Source of the DNA: Ianthella basta
Taxonomy: Eukaryota; Porifera; Demospongiae; Verongiida; Ianthellidae
NCBI GenBank assembly: GCA_964019415.1
Contig: OZ025875.1
Location: 8,602,717-8,666,716 of the forward strand
Reading direction: 5' to 3'
Length of the DNA: 64,000 bases
In this document: piece after piece, positions 1-20,316 of the stretch
Layout: each line of letters begins with the position of its first letter
Numbering within the stretch: the first letter of the stretch is position 1
The notes under the pieces: model-generated
Databases searched by the model: none
The model's input: only the letters and a program-made list of their open reading frames with translations
What the model was told of the DNA's origin: nothing
Position numbers and translations under genes: made by a program

Positions 1-199
1 CCCCCACACCCCCATCACTCCTACCCCCACACCCCCATCACTCCTACCCCCCACACACACCCATCACTCCTACCCCCCACACCCCCATCATTCCTACCCC
101 CACACACACACCCATCACTCCTACCCCCCCACACCCCCATCACTCCTACCCCCCCACACACACCCATCACTCCTACCCCCCACCCCCACCCCCCATCAC
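1..199. repeat. C-rich minisatellite, unit about 23 bp
   Basis: Tandem copies of a C-rich unit built around CCCCCACACCCCCATCACTC fill the left edge of the window, with small length differences between copies. It lies on the side where the rest of the minus-strand GUF1 gene should continue, so it is probably intronic. Open frames through it are low-complexity artefacts. Confidence 0.9.
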
Positions 200-388
200 G
201 AGTGTGTGCACGTGTTGCTCTGCACATGCAGTACACAATGCACACGACAAGACTACGTCCTTCAGCAGCTCAGCTGCGAGTCAGCTGCTGCCCCACTTGG
301 CCGGTCGGGAGAAGAGACACTCGAGTACACAGAGGAGTGAAGAGGCACAGATGTGAGGCAGAACACACCCGCTGTGCTGGTTACTTAC

Positions 389-599
389 CCGTGACCTCGA
401 GGAGGCGGTCCGCGAGCGTGCTCTTCCCGTGGTCCACGTGCGCCACGATGCTGAAGTTGCGAATTGATTCCTTGTCGTACGTGCTCAGGTCCACCTCGCG
501 GTCCCCTCCCCGTTTGGCGCCCTGTGCTGTGGACCGGGCGGAGTGCAGGCAGCGGCGGGCGAGGACGACCAAAGCACAGCTCCACCGTCGGCCCGCCAT
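389..599 (-). CDS. GUF1: GUF1, mitochondrial EF4/LepA-type GTPase, first exon only
   Basis: GUF1 is the mitochondrial homologue of bacterial LepA/EF4, a ribosome-dependent GTPase acting in organelle translation. The 70 codons seen start with an Arg-rich stretch ([16 protein letters not shown]) typical of a mitochondrial targeting peptide. They then reach the start of the GTPase domain, with [20 protein letters not shown], where HVDHGKST is the G1/P-loop. The exon ends at 389 in a strong donor (GTAAGT at 388–383), and the gene continues off the left edge. A longer frame opens upstream of the chosen ATG, but its extra residues do not look like a targeting peptide and would overlap the divergent neighbour's start. 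The ATG lies only 28 bp from that of the plus-strand DRAM-like gene, so the two must share a promoter. Family assignment is firm; only the N-terminus is seen. Confidence 0.88.
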
Positions 600-627
600 T
601 TTGCAGCTCCAAAGGTCGAAAATAAAA
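600..627. promoter_or_regulatory. 28-bp divergent spacer between GUF1 and DRAM-like gene 1
   Basis: Only 28 bp separate the two divergent start codons, so 5' leaders and transcription start sites must overlap the opposite gene or be almost absent. No TATA box is visible. The surrounding first exons are CpG-rich, as expected for a bidirectional housekeeping promoter. Confidence 0.6.
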
Positions 628-2242
628 ATGGCTAATTGCGGGGCGTGTTTTCCTTGCGGACTGGAGCTCCTTCTGATAGTGTTCGGTGCGCTCATATCAC
701 TGGGCTTCATCGCCACGTTAGTGTGGGCGCGGAGAGGGGTCTTTCCTTGTCTGACACCTTAGAAGTGATGCATGTGCTAGCTACGTACTGGATAACAATA
801 AGATTATGAGAATGCGCTTTCAGTTTTTATGTTATAGTTACCACTGTGTGTGTATCATTTGTCATTAGTGAACACACACACACACACTGAATGGATCTTT
901 TCCTCATGTCATATGGCACCTTGTCAACCCTCCACTGTCACTTTGTCAACCTCCACTGTCACCTTGTCAACCCTCCACTGTCACTGCAGGTACATGTGGT
1001 CTTTTAGCAATGGACACGTCATTCCATTCCTGCCCTATATCAGGTAAGAGTGGGTGTGGCAGCCCCGCCCCTGCACCTTCAGCCATGTTGGACCCGCCCC
1101 CTCCAGTGACACAGGGGCCAACCGTCCAGAGAGCTGTCTCTTCACAATGGTCCTTGCCTTAGGAGCAGCACTAGGTGGGGACCACTCCAGCTAATGACAC
1201 TGTACATACATTTACACCCCTCCCCTGCCCCTTCCCCTGCTTTTCTCCCTGCCCCTCCCCTGCCCCTCTCCCTGTCCCTCCCCCCTGCCCCTCCCCCTGC
1301 CCCTCCCCCTGCCCCTCCCTTTCAGTATTTGCTATTGTTGTCATTCGCTTCCGGTACATTCACTGCTACTTTATAATGCGCAAGGTCCGCTGCCTCAATT
1401 ATTGTGCAGTAATAACTGGTATTATCTCCTCCGCTGGGATGATCATTGTGGCATCTTTTCAGGTATGAGCAGTATTGGCATGTGACCGTCATGTGACTGT
1501 CATGTGACCTGCCATCCTGTCTGCAGGCTAATGCTGTTCCCGAAGTACACTTCACAGGTGCAATTCTTGCCTTTGGAGGTGGACTGATCTACGCAGCATT
1601 CAACACAGCCATCTCCTTCATTGTCCTCCGTAGACTGCAGGCTGGACTGCACCAGTTCTGGCTGCAACTGATATGTGTGTGCTTTGGCATTGTCTGCATC
1701 CTAGGAGGTGAGAGCAACAGGGGACAGGTTTGTAGAACTGTTTGCTGTACTACCATCTGACTGTTCCTTCCCTCTCTCCTCTCCCTTCTCCCTCCAAGCA
1801 TCTGTACTGGGTGAAGTGGCTGCTTCACTAAAGGAACAGGACCCAGAGAAGTACTCTGTAGATCCTTACATCGAACCTGTGAGCACACGCACTCCACACT
1901 CGAGTGGCCCTCACCCTCGCACCTTACTCTCCTTTGCTCCTCCCTTCCCTCCCTTACCCTTCCCTCTATCTCCCCTCCTCTCCACCGTGTGGCTCTTACA
2001 CCGAGCACCTCACTATTCCTTCCTCTCTTTTCCCTCGCATCCCCCTATCCTCTCCCCTCCCCTTCCCCTTTCCTCAGTACTTTGCGCTCTATGTCACCAG
2101 TACTGTCACAGAGTGGACCATGTCCGTTGTTGTCCTCTTGTTCTTCCTCACCTACTATCGCGAGTTCACACGAACTCACGTCTCCTTCAAGTGTGAGCGT
2201 GACGACCTCAACCGAAGTGAGCTGCACTCCCTGCAGCCATGA
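628..2242 (+). CDS. DRAM/Frag1/Sfk1-family membrane protein, gene 1 (7 exons)
   Basis: The product is about 257 aa, close to the 238 aa of human DRAM1. DRAM proteins are multi-pass lysosomal/endomembrane proteins linked to autophagy. Exons: 628–716, 990–1043, 1107–1174, 1326–1462, 1527–1707, 1799–1878, 2078–2242; all phases agree. The family signature spans the exon 2/3 junction: [11 protein letters not shown] followed by DTG, as in DRAM (GHVNPFLPYISDTG). Later segments also fit: a TM stretch ending in SFQ at exon 4, then the AAFNTAISF and [19 protein letters not shown] helices near the C-terminus, for about six membrane spans. The first donor is GTTAGT. The start was chosen because it gives TM1 directly. 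It is the most diverged member of the four-gene array, and it alone has an intron between exons 6 and 7. The exact organelle is unknown. Confidence 0.85.
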
Positions 2243-3085
2243 GCAACTCAAGCACTTTGTGTTATTTGAACACACACTAACTGTACATTCTACGTATGTG
2301 TTTTGACTTGTACTATAATATAGGCACACAAACAAACTGTGCACTTGTGTGTTTTCACTTTGCATGTGTTTACAGCTTTACTTATTATGTACTCACAATT
2401 ATGTAGCTGTATATACTATGGCTGCATATTCTTTACAGGAATTAGTATTATGCAGTACAGGTCACCATAGGCACAGAGTGATATATTAATTTGATTATTA
2501 GAATAGTGAAAGTATTGGTGACAATTCTGTGAAGGTTTGCAGGAGCTGACTCTCTCTCGTGTCGGCCGGCTGGCCCCAGCCACTGTGTCACTGCTGGAGG
2601 TGGACATGTGCTGTGTGCAGCCGGAGGGTGGGTGGGGCCTGCTATGGGTGTAACTTGTCCCCAAGTGCCATCAAACTAGCAAGTATAGGAGCATCAGTTG
2701 TCACCTCTCCTCCAAATGGAAGAAGTGGCCTACATCTGATGGTGCTCTAGTGCCGTCGCTTCGCTCACTGGTGGACGGCATATCGAGCCCAAAGGGGACA
2801 GCAGCTATAAGCCAATAGCATTACCTAATCAATAATTACATGTACCTGCCTACACTTAAGTTGGGAGTGTGAGTTAAGACAATGCTTTACTGAAAGTGGA
2901 TGTATTTCTTAAGATACAAACGTGACCGTGTTTTCACTGTAAATGAAAATTCCCATTAAGCCCGTGTGTCCATTTTCACTATCACTGTGGTGGAGTGTGT
3001 CCCAGGCAGTAAGAGGAAGAAGGCCTTCCACTGTGGCACTGTGACCAGAGTGCTGAAGACTGGGGCTATCTGTCCCCATAGAGAG
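2243..3085. other. Intergenic, with one orphan exon-like fragment and a conserved 5' block
   Basis: Most of this stretch shows nothing. At 2543–2653 a 37-codon frame (starting ELTLSRVGRLAP) follows a good acceptor and ends in TAA; it has no partner exons. From about 2890 the sequence matches the regions just upstream of DRAM-like genes 3 and 4, so it is probably the shared promoter and 5' leader of genes 2–4. Confidence 0.5.
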
Positions 3086-3348
3086 ATGTGCTGGGTGGAA
3101 GGAGGTGTGAGGAGGGTGTGTCCCTGGGGGTGGGAGGTCCTCCTGGTGGTCCAGGCTGTCGTGTGTTGGCTGGGGTTCCTCACTACGTGAGTTCTCTCTC
3201 CCACACCGATCAGCTGCCAAGCCCGGTTCACTGCTCCTATCTCCTCTACAGGTACATCATTGCAGTGGCTCTGGGTCATGTCAAACCTGTGCTACCAATG
3301 ATGAGGTGAGTTGGAGCTGTGTGTGTGCGTTGGGGGAGGGGGAGTGGG

Positions 3349-3390
<42 letters not shown>

Positions 3391-5022
3391 ATGACTAGAT
3401 CTGTATACACAGAGCAGTGTGTTCCCTCCTCCTGTGTCTCCAGTGCGACAGGTGTGTTCTTACCAGAGCGAGGTCTGTTCACTTTAATCCTCTTCTCTTT
3501 GGCAGTGCTTTGTGAGTGAGGGTGAAGGGTTGCTAGGGGTGAGGGGTTGCTAGGGCAAGGGGTTGCTAGGGGCGAGGGGTTGCTAGGGTAGTAGTAGTAC
3601 TGATGCGTATATATAGATGGCAAACTGTGTTTTGCATGACAAGCAAATACAAGAGCATATGAAAGGTCTGTCTCTGTCACATGACCATTCGCTCAACGAG
3701 TCCAGAGAGGCTGCCGTCACCCTAGCTCCCTCCTCCCCTCCAGTCTTCATACTGGGTCTGCGGGTGTACAAACTGAATGCACTGCAGTACACCCACCCTC
3801 CACGGGCAGTGAGGGTGACCAATAAAGTGGGCGTGGCTTGCTACGTCTTCTTGAGCTTTGGCCTTGCCATGATTGGTAGCTTCCAGGTGAGCTCACCTCG
3901 CTGTCCACAAGGCGTGTGTGCATGTCCGTGTGTGTGTGTGCATAGCTATCACATAGCTGTCTTCCTCTGCCTCTCCAACGCATGCAGAATTCAAAAAATT
4001 CAAAAGACACTGCCTCCTATGTGCTCCACAACATCGGAAGTGCCATCACAATCTCCTCCACTTGCCTCATGATATCACTGCAAGCGGCCATCTCACTACA
4101 TGTGCGACACACTACAGGGAGGAGGGCCATCGTCGCTTTAGTGCAGACGGCAATGGCAGGGACCGCCTGGCTCTTTATTTTCACCTGTGAGGGGTGGGGC
4201 AGTAGGCGGGCTTGATGTCGGGTGGGGCAGTAGGCGGGGCTTGATGTGTGGTGGGGCAGTAGGCAGGGCTTGATGAGGGGTGGGGCAGTAGGTGGAGCTT
4301 GATGTGGGGTGGGGAAGTAGGCGGGCTTGATGTGTGGTGGGGCAGTAGGCGGGGCTTGATGTGGGGTGGGGCAGTAGGCGGGGCTTGATGAGGGGTGGGG
4401 CAGTAGGCAGGGCTTGATGAGGGGTGGGGCAGTAGGCAGGGCTTGATGAGGGGTGGGGCAGTAGGTGGAGCTTGATGTGGGGTGGGGCAGTAGGCGGGGC
4501 TTGATGTGGGGTGGGGCAGTAGGCGGGGCTTGATGAGGGGTGGGGCAGTAGGCGGAGCTTGATGTGGGGTGGGGCAGTAGGCGGGGCTAGATGTGGGGTG
4601 GGGCAGTAGGCGGGGCTTGATGAGGGGTGGGGCAGTAGGCACAGCTTAATGTGGGGTGGGGCAGTAGGCGGGGCTTGATGTGGGGTGGGGCAGTAGGCGG
4701 GGCTTGACAGTGAATGGGAATTAGAATGAGTGGCCAGTGCTGGGTGGGCATACCAAAGTACGTAGATATTTCAGTGGCCAGAGCAGCTGGTGTGCGTGTT
4801 AAGACAATGTCTTGTCCTTCATCCACTGCAGATGTTCTTCTGATGCTGTTGTCGTCAGCCCATTACAGGACGGCACAGGTCCACCTCACAATGGCCGCTT
4901 TGGAGTGGGGCTCTGTTTACTTCACTGCTCTGTTCCCACTGACCTTCCACAGTGAGCTGCGGAGAGGGCAGGACACACCAGAAGGGGCAGGGCAAGAGGA
5001 GACACACCTCCTGGATGCATAG
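3086..5022 (+). CDS. DRAM/Frag1-family membrane protein, gene 2 (6 exons)
   Basis: The product is about 251 aa and multi-pass, of the same family as gene 1. Exons: 3086–3186, 3252–3305, 3444–3511, 3744–3886, 3988–4186, 4832–5022. Exons 2 and 3 have exactly the lengths (54 and 68 nt) and phases of gene 1, which confirms common descent. The signature reads GHVKPVLPMMSATG. An in-frame extension upstream of ATG 3086 exists here, but an in-frame TAG closes it in gene 3, so 3086 is the conserved start. The last two exons of gene 1 form one exon here (EWGSVYFTALFPLTFHSEL), so an intron was lost or gained. Intron 5 holds a 29-bp minisatellite. The C-terminal tail ends EETHLLDA in genes 2 and 3. Close identity to genes 3 and 4 indicates recent tandem duplication. 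Confidence 0.85.
3350..3388. repeat. (TG)n microsatellite
   Basis: A TG run in intron 2 of DRAM-like gene 2. Genes 3 and 4 carry longer or purine-interrupted versions at the same place. Confidence 0.9.
4187..4706. repeat. 29-bp minisatellite in intron 5 of DRAM-like gene 2
   Basis: About 18 copies of a G-rich unit built on GGGGCAGTAGGCGGGGCTTG begin right at the 5' splice site; the first copy contains the donor GTGAGG. Gene 4 has about ten copies at the same position and gene 3 only a single unit, so the array has expanded and contracted since duplication. The antisense proline-rich frame (PTAPPHIKPRLL repeats) is an artefact. Confidence 0.95.
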
Positions 5023-5513
5023 CAACAACAATATCCCATAGGGTCGTTGTCCCACATTTGTCTACAATGATGTTAACATGCATGCATGACAATGACACAT
5101 GCCCGGCAGAACCGCCCAGGCTGCATGCAAATGTCCATGCATGGCCCGCCCAGATGTTTAGGTCTGCCCATGCTTTTCTATAGCTAAGGTACTTCCTGGC
5201 CTGTGCAAGTGGCCGTCTAGCTAATATTGTTCTGACTTGGCCTGACCACTTCTAAAGTGCTTCCTCCGGGGCTGGCCTGTGACATATTAATGTGATGGCC
5301 TGTCAATGTCTTGTGAAAAGCACGTGTCATCCGCCGTGTTTAGTGATGTCAGCAGTGACAGTGAACAGCCGTCATTGGCGTCATCTGACACCTTATTTCA
5401 CAGGCGGGGATGGTTGTATTGTTCCTTCCCCTATGACAGGGCCTGATCTGTGGTATCACTGTTTGCTAGATGGTAATGGGGCCCAGGGGAATACCAGGTC
5501 TTGGCTGAGGCAT
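5023..5513. other. 3' flank of DRAM-like gene 2, shared with gene 3
   Basis: No gene is seen. From about 5290 the sequence matches the downstream flank of gene 3 (9240–9510), showing that the duplicated unit includes several hundred bases of 3' flank. The match breaks at about 5515, where gene 3's flank runs straight on while this copy enters an inserted element. Confidence 0.75.
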
Positions 5514-6777
5514 AAGGGTGTGTAAAAATGTTTCCTCCAAAAACAAGGGCAAATGTAGGGATGGTGCAGTGTGCCTCTGAAGGGCATGGCAAACCAACTG
5601 GCGGAAAACCGTAGGAACAAGGAGGAGGGCCGGTCCATGCAAAGAGGGGGGCCAGCCTGTCCACACATAACCCATGCAGGTCATTAACATTCGCTGACTT
5701 TGAATACATTTGCACCATCCCTACATCTGGCAACATTTTGCCGTGCCTCCTAGCTACTACCGCACAACCATTCCAGCTATTCAGCTTCCCTTTTGCACCT
5801 ACAGGTACAGTCTTACAATTCACCCATCTCTCTCCTTTGCTGTGCTCTATCTTTCCTTTCCACAAGGTTTATCCCTGCAAATTGCCTACTACCCAATCTA
5901 CTTTGCTGTGCTCTAGGATCTAGAACCTCCTACTCTTCCAGTTCGTTATGTGTTTCCATGTAAGTATCAGTTGCAGGCTCCATATTCTTTGGGTTAATTC
6001 ATCTCTTATGTAGCTATCTCGCTCTGCCGTGAAACTCCGCGGCAACGCACTAAGCTCAAATGCAGTGGTGATGCTTACCATAGGTGTTCACTACATCGCT
6101 GCCTGCAAACCACCACACCCACTTTCATGCCCACACTGTTTAGCTCTAGGCCAGCACAAACATTGTACAGTGGGTGTGGTGGTTTGCAGGCAGCGATGTA
6201 GTGAACACCTATGGTAAGCATCGCCACTGCATTTGAGCTTAGTGCGTTGCCGCGGAGTTTCACGGCAGAGCGAGATAGCTACATAAGAGATGAATTAACC
6301 CAAAGAATATGGAGCCTGCAACTGATACTTACATGGAAACACATAACGAACTGGAAGAGTAGGAGGTTCTAGATCCTAGAGCACAGCAAAGTAGATTGGG
6401 TAGTAGGCAATTTGCAGGGATAAACCTTGTGGAAAGGAAAGATAGAGCACAGCAAAGCAGAGAGATGGGTGAATTGTAAGACTGTACCTGTAGGTGCAAA
6501 AGGGAAGCTGAATAGCTGGAATGGTTGTGCGGTAGTAGCTAGGAGGCGCGGCAAAATGTTGCCAGATGTAGGGATGGTGCAAATGTATTCAGTCAGCGAA
6601 TGTTAATGACCTGCATGGGTTATGTGTGGACAGGCTGGCCCCCCTCTTTGCATGGACCGGCCCTCCTCCTTGTTCCTACGGTTTTTCCGCCAGTTGGTTT
6701 GCCATGCCCTTCAGAGGCACACTGCACCATCCCTACATTTGCCCTTGTTTTTGGAGGAAACATTTTTACACACCCTT
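5514..6777. repeat. Large inverted repeat: 609-bp arms, 47-bp spacer
   Basis: Left arm 5514–6122 and right arm 6170–6777 are near-perfect reverse complements with only a few mismatches, centred at about 6146. Paired translations of both arms are the same, but none looks like a real protein. The arms could fold into a 600-bp hairpin. A 14-base motif (ATGTAGGGATGGTG) occurs twice per arm and once more, inverted, near 7448. The element may be a foldback-type or non-autonomous transposon; no transposase is visible. Confidence 0.93.
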
Positions 6778-7485
6778 GTTTCTTGAGTTCTTATGGAATG
6801 CAAATTGCACATGGGCAACGGCTGATCTACTAGAAAGGCTTTCAAACAACAGTGGCAACAAAGGAATGTGCTCCAAATGCATGGCAGGGTGTGTAGCATT
6901 GTGGGATGTGGCTGGGTGGGCAACCTAGGGTAGTCTGTGGTGGGTCGAATGTTGGGCGAAGCATATCCAGTATGTACCCAGGCACAGTCGTTTAACCGCG
7001 ATGTGGAGCTATTGGATGGTGATTGTATGAGGAATGGGCGGAAGACGGTGTCAGAATGTGTAGCGCGTCAGGGTAAAATGGCGTCTTTCTCCCAGGTACG
7101 GCTCCCCAAGGCCTGGAAACATCCATTTGTGAACTTGCACGCGGAGTCGTCAAACCTACAAAAGGCACTTACAGGTCGAAAGCGGCATAGAACTGCGGGC
7201 AATTTATTCTTCTACTCCATATGGTTCGGGAGTTACAGCTGACGAAGAATAATAATAATAATAATAAGACGAAACACGAAAAAAGGCGTCGATGCTTTCT
7301 ACATGACGGCGCGCTTGCGCGTGGAAGTAAGGTTAGCTCTGTATACTCTACAGCCACACCTCCTCGTAGGCAGTTTCTTGTGCCGGTCCTTACTACTGTT
7401 CGGGAGTAGGGCTACTTTCCGTTTCTATTACAGCATACAAACAACCACCACCATCCCTACATAGACAGCACTACTGTGCTGTCTG
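5516..7485. mobile_element. About 1.97-kb insertion between DRAM-like genes 2 and 3
   Basis: Comparing the two flanks defines the insertion. Gene 3's downstream flank reads continuously from GGTCTTAAGGCATAA into TATACCTTCCAC (about 9510–9530). Here the same two sequences are split, at about 5515 and about 7486. The insert holds the large inverted repeat and then 700 bp of unidentified sequence with an (AAT)n run near 7250, possibly the tail of a second, retroposed piece. Ends do not form simple terminal repeats and the target duplication is unclear. Confidence 0.75.
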
Positions 7486-7706
7486 ATATATACCTTCCAC
7501 CGTGTGACAGGGAGTGAGTTGGGATCGACCAGTGGACTCAATCATGTGACAACGGTATATTGAAAGTAAATGAAAGTCATAAGCCTGTGTCCATTTTCAC
7601 TATCACTGTGGTGGAGTGTGTCCCAGGCAGTTAGAGGAAGAAGGCCTTCCACTGTGGCACTGTGAGCAGAGTGCTGAGGACTGGGGCTGTCTGTCCCCAT
7701 AGAGAG

Positions 7707-9163
<1,457 letters not shown>

Positions 9164-9752
9164 CAACAACAATATCCTATAGAGTTATTGTCCCACATTT
9201 GTCTACAATGATGTTAACATGCATGACAATCACACATTCATGTGACGGCCTGTCAATGTCCTGTAAGAAGCACGTGTCATCCACTGTGTCCAGTGATGTC
9301 AGCAGTGACAGTGAACAGCTGTCATTGGCGTCATCTGACACTCCATATCACAGGCAGGGAGGGCTGTATTGCTCCTCCGAAGTCTCTCCCTATGGCAGGG
9401 CCTGATCTGTGGCATACCACTGCAGACACCAACTCCTCCACAGTCCATCTAGGGCACTCCGTGGTGTGACATCACTGTTTACTGGAATGGGGCCCAGGGG
9501 AATACCAGGTCTTAAGGCATAAATATACCTTCCACTGTGTGACAGGGAGTGAGTTGGGACTGACTAGCACATGCCCCCAATCATGTGACAACGGTATATT
9601 GAAAGTAAATGAAAATCCCAGGCCCACGTGTCCATTTTCACTATCACTGTGGTGGAGTGTGTCCCAGGCTGTTAGAGGAAGAAGGCCTTCCACTGTGGCA
9701 CTGTGAGCAGAGAGGGCTGCTGAGGACTGGGGCTGTCTGTACCCATAGAGAG
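9164..9752. other. Spacer between DRAM-like genes 3 and 4
   Basis: No gene is seen. The first half matches the 3' flank of gene 2 and the second half (from about 9520) matches the upstream blocks of genes 2 and 3. This is the uninterrupted form of the duplication junction and serves as the empty-site reference for the insertion at 5516–7485. Confidence 0.75.
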
Positions 9753-9992
9753 ATGTGCTGTGTGGAAGGAGGTGTGAGGAGGGTGTGTCCCTGGGGGTGG
9801 GAGGTCCTCCCAGTGGTCCAGGCTGTCGTGTGTTGGCTGGGGTTCCTCACTACGTGAGTTCTAGCTCTCTCCCACACCGATCAGCCGCCAAGCCCAGTTC
9901 ACTGCTCCTATCTCCTCTACAGGTACGTCATTGCAGTGGCTCTGGGTCATGTCAAACCTGTGCTACCAATGATTAGGTGAGATGGAACTGTG

Positions 9993-10035
<43 letters not shown>

Positions 10036-11447
10036 ATGCGTGCGTGCGTGTGTGTGTGTGTGTGCACATGACTAGATCAGTATACACAGAGCAGTGTGTT
10101 CCCTCCTCCTGTGTCTCCAGTGCGACAGGTGTGTTCTTACCAGAGCGAGGTCTGTTCACTTTGATCCTCTTCTCTTTGGCAGTGCTTTGTGAGTGAGGGT
10201 GAGGAGTTACTAGGGGTGAGGGGTTGCTAGGGGTGAGGGGTTGCTAGGGGTGAGGGGTTGCTAGAGTAGGGGTAACACTGATTTGACTTAGGTGGGTCAA
10301 GTTTGTTCAAATATGTATTAAATAGCTAGCCATGTTTTGTATGTGTTGAAGCAAATTAATACAAGAGCATATGAAAGGTCTGTCTCTGTCACATGACCAT
10401 TCGCTCAACGAGTCCAGAGAGGCCGTCACCCTAGCTCCTCCCTCCCCTCCAGTCTTCATACTGGGTCTGCGGGTGTACAAACTGAATGCACTGCAGTACA
10501 CCCACCCTCCACGGGCAGTGAGGGTGACCAATAAAGTGGGCGTGGCTTGCTACGCCTTCTTGAGCTTTGGCCTTGCCGTGATTGGTAGCTTCCAGGTGAG
10601 CTCACCTCGCTGTCCACAAGGTGCTGTATGTCCTGATCTGTGCATGCTACCCTCCACATATGCCCCTCCAATGTAGGATTACAGAACCTCCGTCTCCTTC
10701 GTGCTCCACAACATTGGAAGTGCCATAGCGTTCTCCTCCATTTGCCTCATGATGTCACTGCAAGCGGCCATCTCACTACACGTGCGACACACTACAGGGA
10801 GGAGGGCCGTCGTCGCTTTAGTGCAGACGGCAATGGCAGGGACCGCCTGGCTCATTGCTTTAACCTGTGAGGGGTGGGGCAGTAGGCGGGCTTGATGTAG
10901 GGTGGGGCAGTAGGCGGGGCTTGATGTGTGGTGGGGCAGTAGGCGGGGCTTGATGTGGGGTGGGGCAGTAGGCGGGCTTGATGTGGGGTGGGGCAGTAGG
11001 CGGGGCTTGATGTGGGGTGGGGCAGTAGGCGGGGCTTGATGTGGGGTGGGGCAGTAGGCGGGGCTTGATGTGGGGTGGGGCAGTAGGCGGGGCTTGATGT
11101 GGGGTGGGGCAGTAGGTGGGGTTTGATGTGGGGTGGGGCAGTAGGCATGGTGTAATGAAAGGAGTTGGTCAGAAGAGGAGCTGGGTGGGTTATAATCGTC
11201 AGATGGCTTGTTGTCAATGTGTGTTGTTAGTCTCTCGCTCATTGCCCCTCTCTCAGATGGTATTCTGATGCTCCTGCGGCACCTCCGCCCTCTGGCTCAG
11301 TGGCTGCACCCCACTACGTCCACTGCTGAGTGGGTCTACATCTACTTCACTGTCCTGTTCCCGCTGACATTTCACAGCGAGCTGCGGAGAAGGCGGGGCT
11401 CACCAGAAGGGGTGGGGCAAGAGGAGGCACACCTCCTGGATGCATAG
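9753..11447 (+). CDS. DRAM/Frag1-family membrane protein, gene 4 (6 exons)
   Basis: The product is about 248 aa. Exons: 9753–9853, 9923–9976, 10121–10188, 10453–10595, 10677–10866, 11257–11447. Exons 1–4 are nearly identical to genes 2 and 3. Exon 6 is clearly more diverged (YGILMLLRHLRPLAQWLHP) while keeping the EWVYIYFTVLFPLTFHSEL helix and the EEAHLLDA tail, so the 3' half may have a different history, such as gene conversion of the 5' half. Intron 5 holds about ten copies of the 29-bp minisatellite. The convergent neighbour is PRMT1. Confidence 0.85.
10867..11150. repeat. 29-bp minisatellite in intron 5 of DRAM-like gene 4
   Basis: About ten copies of the same G-rich unit as at 4187–4706, again starting at the exon 5 donor. 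Confidence 0.95.
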
Positions 11448-11926
11448 TGACACACAACTCCGCCACGATACCTTAGCTGTCACATGGCATACAAGGCCAA
11501 TAGTGGGTGTGATGTTAAGTGCATGAGTGTACAGTACGCTACTTGTCAACATTTGATGTGAGATTTCTGAACTTCACTTGTCATGTACCATGTGAGAGTG
11601 ACATCGACAGTGATTAGTGACACCAACACAAGCAGTGAATGTCAGTTGTGCCCTCGTCCACCCCCCGTACACACATGCGCGCGCACGCACTCACACACAC
11701 ACGCGTGCACGCACGCACTCACACACACACGCGTGCACGCACGCACTCACACACACACGCACTCACACACACACACACGCTGATTCAAGCAATACCAGCT
11801 GCAATCAATGCAAAAGCAAGCAATTATCAGCAGTGACGTAGTGTGGGGTGTGCGGGACTTACACTATGCTGGAGTGACGTGACGCATGCAAGGTCATGTG
11901 ACAGTTGTGTGCAGTCATGTGACATG
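11448..11926. other. Convergent spacer with CA/CG microsatellite
   Basis: This lies between the ends of DRAM-like gene 4 and PRMT1. A CACACACACG-type microsatellite occupies about 11675–11782. No coding signal is seen. Confidence 0.7.
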
Positions 11927-15453
<3,527 letters not shown>

Positions 15454-15550
15454 GTGTACAGACTATTGCACGAGGAACTGCGCATGCGCAGTAAGAACAA
15501 AACAAACCCGGGAAATTCGAACCGCCAATTGCCCGCGAGCCCCTTGAGAT
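15454..15550. promoter_or_regulatory. 97-bp divergent promoter of PRMT1 and the HORMAD gene, with NRF1 palindrome
   Basis: The start codons of the two genes are 97 bp apart. At 15479–15490 lies TGCGCATGCGCA, the perfect palindromic recognition site of NRF1 (alpha-Pal), a factor conserved across animals and typical of TATA-less CpG promoters. The site is symmetrical and sits 26 bp from one ATG and 61 bp from the other, so it probably serves both genes. Confidence 0.75.

Positions 15551-20316
<4,766 letters not shown>

Noticed and set aside
381-716. Longer GUF1 N-terminus starting upstream of 599
   Set aside because: The extra residues would lie within the first exon of the divergent DRAM-like gene and do not resemble a mitochondrial targeting peptide. 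ATG at 599 gives one directly.
2966-3085. N-terminal extension of DRAM-like gene 2
   Set aside because: The same frame has an in-frame stop in gene 3, and the ATG at 3086 is conserved in genes 2–4.
4181-4642. Proline-rich minus-strand ORF (PTAPPHIKPRLL repeats)
   Set aside because: It is the antisense reading of an intronic minisatellite and varies in length between sister genes.
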